Assembly: GCF_021403115.1 (NCBI RefSeq)
Contig: NZ_JAJSSH010000008.1
Location: 161,358-225,357 of the forward strand
Source: Sphingobium sufflavum
GTDB taxonomy: Bacteria > Pseudomonadota > Alphaproteobacteria > Sphingomonadales > Sphingomonadaceae
Reading direction: 5' to 3'
DNA length: 64,000 nucleotides
This document shows positions 60,918 to 64,000 of the stretch, piece after piece. Positions within the stretch are counted from its first letter, which is position 1; each line of letters starts with the position of its first letter. The notes under the pieces were generated by a model, which searched no databases, had not been told where the DNA came from, and saw only the letters and a list, made by a program, of their open reading frames with translations. The translations under genes were made by a program, and so were the position numbers.

Positions 60918-62105
60918 ATGGAAACCAAGGCCGGTGATCCGGGCGCTTTCGCCCATTTCGACCTTAACAGCGTCCCCACCCCCGCCTTCGTCGTGGACGA
61001 GGCGGCGGTACGGCGGAACCTCGCCATCCTCGCGGATGTGCGGGACCGGGCGGGCATCAAACTGCTCGCCGCGCTCAAGGCCTTTTCGATGTGGTCGCTG
61101 GGTCCGGTGGTTGCCGAATATCTCGACGGCGTCTGCGCGTCGGGCATCTATGAGGCGAAACTGGGGCGGGAGGAATATGCCGGGCCGGACGGTGACCGGG
61201 AGGTCGCAACCTATTGCGCAGGCTACAAGGCGGAGGATCTGCCGGAAATCTGCGCGCTCTCCGACCATATCATCTTCAACTCACCCATGCAGCACGCGCG
61301 GTTCCGCCCGATCCTCGACGCGGCGCGGGCAGCCGGGCACAGCTTCGACGTGGGGCTGCGCATCAACCCCCTTCATGCGGAGGGCGAGGTCGCCAAATAT
61401 GACCCCTGCCAACCGCACAGCCGTCTGGGCTTCCCCATCGACCAGCTGACCGCCGATCATCTCGACGGCGTATCGGGGCTGCATTTCCACAGCCTGTGCG
61501 AACAGGATTTCCTGCCCCTGCAACGGACATGGGCGGCCATCGAATCGCGGCTCGCGCCCCATTTCGACCGGCTGAAATGGCTCAACTTCGGCGGCGGCCA
61601 CCATATCACCCGCGCCGATTATCAGCGGGACGCGCTGGTCGCCTTCCTGATCGCGATCCGGGAACAGACCGGCCTTGCCCTCTATCTGGAACCGGGCGAG
61701 GCCGTGGCGCTGGACGCGGGCATATTGATCGGCGAAATCCTCGACGTGATGGACAATGGCATGCCCGTTGCCATCACCGACATTTCGGCCACCTGCCACA
61801 TGCCGGACGTGATCGAGGCGCCCTATCGCCCCGCCATGCTGGGCGAGCGCACGGGTGAGCCGGTGACGCGACTCGGCGGCCCCTCCTGCCTCGCGGGTGA
61901 CATCATCGGCGACTATGCCCTGCCGGTGCCCGCCGCACCGGGGGCACGCATCGCCTTCCTCGACCAGGGCCATTATTCGATGGTCAAGACCAACACCTTC
62001 AACGGCGTCCCCCTCCCCTCCATCTGGCTGTGGAAGAGCGATTCCGGGGCGTTGCGGGAGGTCCGGTCCTTCTCCTACGCGGATTTCAAGGCGCGCCTGT
62101 CCTGA
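60918..62105 (+). CDS. nspC: Carboxynorspermidine/carboxyspermidine decarboxylase
   Basis: A 395-residue PLP decarboxylase of the alanine-racemase fold. PLP Lys lies in KLLAALKAFSMWSLGPVVAEYLDG; GLHFHSLCEQ, WLNFGGGHHITR and YLEPGEAVALDAG are conserved, and the substrate Cys region is GPSCLAGDIIGDY. It converts carboxy-(nor)spermidine to the free triamine. Its SD region partly lies in the end of the REP-like element. Confidence 0.94.
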   Translation: METKAGDPGAFAHFDLNSVPTPAFVVDEAAVRRNLAILADVRDRAGIKLLAALKAFSMWSLGPVVAEYLDGVCASGIYEAKLGREEYAGPDGDREVATYCAGYKAEDLPEICALSDHIIFNSPMQHARFRPILDAARAAGHSFDVGLRINPLHAEGEVAKYDPCQPHSRLGFPIDQLTADHLDGVSGLHFHSLCEQDFLPLQRTWAAIESRLAPHFDRLKWLNFGGGHHITRADYQRDALVAFLIAIREQTGLALYLEPGEAVALDAGILIGEILDVMDNGMPVAITDISATCHMPDVIEAPYRPAMLGERTGEPVTRLGGPSCLAGDIIGDYALPVPAAPGARIAFLDQGHYSMVKTNTFNGVPLPSIWLWKSDSGALREVRSFSYADFKARLS

Positions 62106-62113
62106 ACAATATG

Positions 62114-62131
62114 TGACAGTTTCATGACAGG
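62114..62131 (-). promoter_or_regulatory. Perfect PhoB-box-like site before the decarboxylase gene
   Basis: The minus strand reads CTGTCATGAAACTGTCAC, 14 of 14 repeat positions at 11-bp spacing. It is opposite to the downstream gene's direction. On the plus strand, ATGACA (62125-62130), 17 bp, ATACTT could be a promoter overlapped by it, so PhoB would act, if at all, by blocking. Inference. Confidence 0.5.
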
Positions 62132-62255
62132 GAATATTTAACCCCCATACTTTACAGGCCCCCCTCGTAGCCATATATCGCGCTCTCTCGCTGCCCCATG
62201 GGACTTCCACCGCAAGGCAGCACAATTGGCTGAACTACACTGGAGGTCCCTTGAA

Positions 62256-63458
62256 TTGTACAAGCATCATAGCGCGCTGGGGGTAGCTCTCTCCCTCAAA
62301 CCGGCAGCACCGGTAACGCTTATTCGCCCGCAGGCCGCCGCCCGCGCCGCACGGTTCTTCGTCGAGAAGTTTCCGGGCAAGTCGCTGTACGCAGTCAAGG
62401 CGAACCCGTCTCCTGAGCTTCTCCGGACGCTCTGGGACAGCGGCATTACGCATTATGATGTGGCCTCGATCACCGAGGTCCGCCTTGTCCGTCGCACCCT
62501 GCCCGATGCGAAGCTGTGCTTCATGCATCCGGTCAAGGCCGACGAGGCGATCAGCGAAGCCTATTTCCAGCATGGCGTCCGCACCTTCTCCCTCGACACG
62601 ATGGAGGAACTGGACAAGATCGTTCGCGCGACGAAGGGCGCGACCGATCTGGAGCTGTGCGTCCGGCTGCGCGTCTCCTCCGACCATGCGCAGATCAGCC
62701 TGGCCTCCAAGTTCGGGGTCGATCTGGTCGATGCCAAGGAACTGCTGATCGCCACCCGTCAGGTCGCGGACGCATTGGGCATCTGCTTCCATGTCGGCAG
62801 CCAGACGATGAGTCCCCACGCCTATACGCAGGCGATGGAGCGCGTGCGCGCCGCCATTGTCGCCTCGTCCGTCACGGTCGACATCATCGACGTCGGCGGT
62901 GGCTTCCCGTCCGTCTATCCGGGCATGGAGCCGCCCGCGCTGGAGCTGTATTTCGATACGATCCACCGCACGTTCGAGAGCCTGCCGGTCAGCTACTCGT
63001 CCGAACTGTGGTGCGAGCCGGGCCGCGCCCTCTCCGCCGAATATAGCTCGCTGATCGTCCGCGTGGAGCGGCGTCGCGGCAATGAGCTGTACATCAACGA
63101 CGGTGCCTATGGCGCTCTGTTCGATGCCGCCCATGTCGGCTGGCGCTTCCCGGTGCAGTTGCTGCGCCCCGAAGCGAACGACACGGAGATGGAGGCTTTC
63201 AGCTTCTATGGTCCGACCTGCGACGACATGGACCATATGGCTGGCCCCTTCATGCTCCCCGGCGACGCAAGGCCCGGCGACTATATCGAGGTCGGTATGC
63301 TGGGCGCCTATGGCTGTGCGATGCGGACGGCGTTCAACGGCTTCTCTTCGGAGCATGTGGCCGAAGTGGCCGATGAACCGATGGCCAGCCTGTACCGTGA
63401 CGAAGTCGTCGCACCGCGCGTTTCGAACGTCCTGCGGTTCGGCAAGTCGAGCAGCTGA
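62256..63458 (+). CDS. Ornithine decarboxylase, PLP fold type III
   Basis: A 400-residue eukaryote-like ornithine (or ornithine/lysine) decarboxylase making putrescine. PLP Lys in SLYAVKANPSPELL; HVGSQTMSPHAY, DVGGGFPSVYPGM, ELWCEPGRAL and the substrate Cys in FYGPTCDDMD. The start is taken as TTG at 62256 because GGAGG lies nine bases ahead; a TTG at 62226 would add ten residues. No ATG is available. Confidence 0.93.
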   Translation: MYKHHSALGVALSLKPAAPVTLIRPQAAARAARFFVEKFPGKSLYAVKANPSPELLRTLWDSGITHYDVASITEVRLVRRTLPDAKLCFMHPVKADEAISEAYFQHGVRTFSLDTMEELDKIVRATKGATDLELCVRLRVSSDHAQISLASKFGVDLVDAKELLIATRQVADALGICFHVGSQTMSPHAYTQAMERVRAAIVASSVTVDIIDVGGGFPSVYPGMEPPALELYFDTIHRTFESLPVSYSSELWCEPGRALSAEYSSLIVRVERRRGNELYINDGAYGALFDAAHVGWRFPVQLLRPEANDTEMEAFSFYGPTCDDMDHMAGPFMLPGDARPGDYIEVGMLGAYGCAMRTAFNGFSSEHVAEVADEPMASLYRDEVVAPRVSNVLRFGKSSS

Positions 63459-63489
63459 TCGACCATCGCCTTCTTCTCATCCAGTCAGA

Positions 63490-63525
63490 AAATCCCCCGG
63501 AGGCCAACTCCGGGGGATTTTTCTT
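63490..63525 (+). terminator. Rho-independent terminator of the polyamine genes
   Basis: AAATCCCCCGGAG and CTCCGGGGGATTT form a 13-bp stem with a 5-nt loop, ending in TTTTTCTT. Confidence 0.92.
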
Positions 63526-63692
63526 ATGACCCGGCCGCTCCGGGCGATGCGCCACGTTAACTTTTGCAATGCAGAACAAATGGCTACCGCTCAGCTTCGG
63601 GTTTGCATCTGTCGGACGACGCCTTATTAGGGTGCCCGGCTCATGCCGCATTGCACCATCTTCCATCAACTATCCCGGAAAGTCGCAACTTC

Positions 63693-64000
63693 ATGAGAAT
63701 CACGATGATTGGTTCGGGCTATGTTGGCCTTGTGTCCGGGGCCTGTTTTGCGGATTTCGGTCATGACGTGATCTGCGTGGACAAGGACGACCGCAAGATC
63801 GCGGCGCTGAAGGCGGGGCAGATCCCGATTTTCGAGCCGGGGCTGGATCATCTGGTGGCGGGCAATGCGGCGGCGGGTCGGCTGTCCTTCACGACCGACA
63901 TCGCATCGGCGGTGGCGGGCGCGGACGCGGTGTTCATCGCGGTGGGCACGCCCTCGCGTCGCGGCGACGGCCATGCCGACCTCAGCTATGTCTATGCCGC
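63693..64000 (+). CDS. UDP-glucose 6-dehydrogenase, N-terminal part
   Basis: The first 102 residues of a UDP-glucose/GDP-mannose dehydrogenase, which oxidises UDP-glucose to UDP-glucuronate for polysaccharides. NAD-binding [50 protein letters not shown] and [20 protein letters not shown] are diagnostic. The gene continues beyond the window; catalytic Cys not visible. Confidence 0.93.
   Translation, partial: MRITMIGSGYVGLVSGACFADFGHDVICVDKDDRKIAALKAGQIPIFEPGLDHLVAGNAAAGRLSFTTDIASAVAGADAVFIAVGTPSRRGDGHADLSYVYA

Overview
This 64 kb window comes from a high-GC alphaproteobacterium, most likely a sphingomonad (Sphingobium, Sphingomonas, Novosphingobium or a relative). The signs are a permuted two-piece tmRNA whose tag reads ANDNEALALAA, a 5-aminolevulinate synthase (the alphaproteobacterial route to heme), an NDUFS4-like complex I subunit, a carboxyspermidine-type polyamine operon and intergenic repeats of a kind common in this group.

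Layout. 1-3.4 kb: the start of a cysteine desulfurase gene, a divergent alpha/beta hydrolase, a soluble PAS-PAS chemotaxis-type transducer and a decayed SDR gene. 3.4-15.9 kb: one complete type II secretion operon on the minus strand, gspC-D-E-F-G-I-H-J-K-L-M-N-O, with nearly every junction overlapping. Three of its pseudopilin genes have signal leaders expanded by an in-frame 33-bp tandem repeat. 16-22.2 kb: a prolyl-4-hydroxylase-like protein and a minus-strand set of a TPR protein, a large lipoprotein and a TonB-dependent receptor. 22.4-22.8 kb: ssrA (tmRNA). 22.9-27.2 kb: a small lipoprotein, mscL, lemA, two TPM-domain genes, a Nudix hydrolase and a complex I accessory subunit. 27.3-47.4 kb: a catabolic region with P450, ferredoxin, Rieske oxygenase, amidohydrolase, three SDRs, two CaiB/BaiF CoA transferases, two paired acyl-CoA dehydrogenases and a ketosteroid-dehydrogenase-like flavoprotein. 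Set inside it are an NsrR/hemoglobin pair and a cobalamin-riboswitch-controlled receptor. 47.5-57.4 kb: housekeeping (GST, HAD phosphatase, topA, dprA, plsY, murI, hemA). 57.4-63.5 kb: betaine-lipid genes btaA-btaB and the polyamine genes. The window ends inside a UDP-glucose dehydrogenase gene.

How the parts may work together. Sites resembling the PhoB box (two CTGTCAT-like repeats 11 bp apart) lie in sense orientation upstream of gspC, of the lipoprotein gene, of the TPR gene and of btaA. With the known Pho control of betaine lipids and of some type II secretion systems, this suggests a phosphate-starvation module: a secretion system, an exported or surface lipoprotein, an outer-membrane receptor and phosphorus-free membrane lipids. 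The sites are read directly from the sequence; the regulation is inferred, and no phoB or phoR lies in the window. The catabolic region looks suited to a CoA-activated polycyclic or alicyclic substrate such as a steroid or terpenoid, but the substrate cannot be settled from sequence alone.
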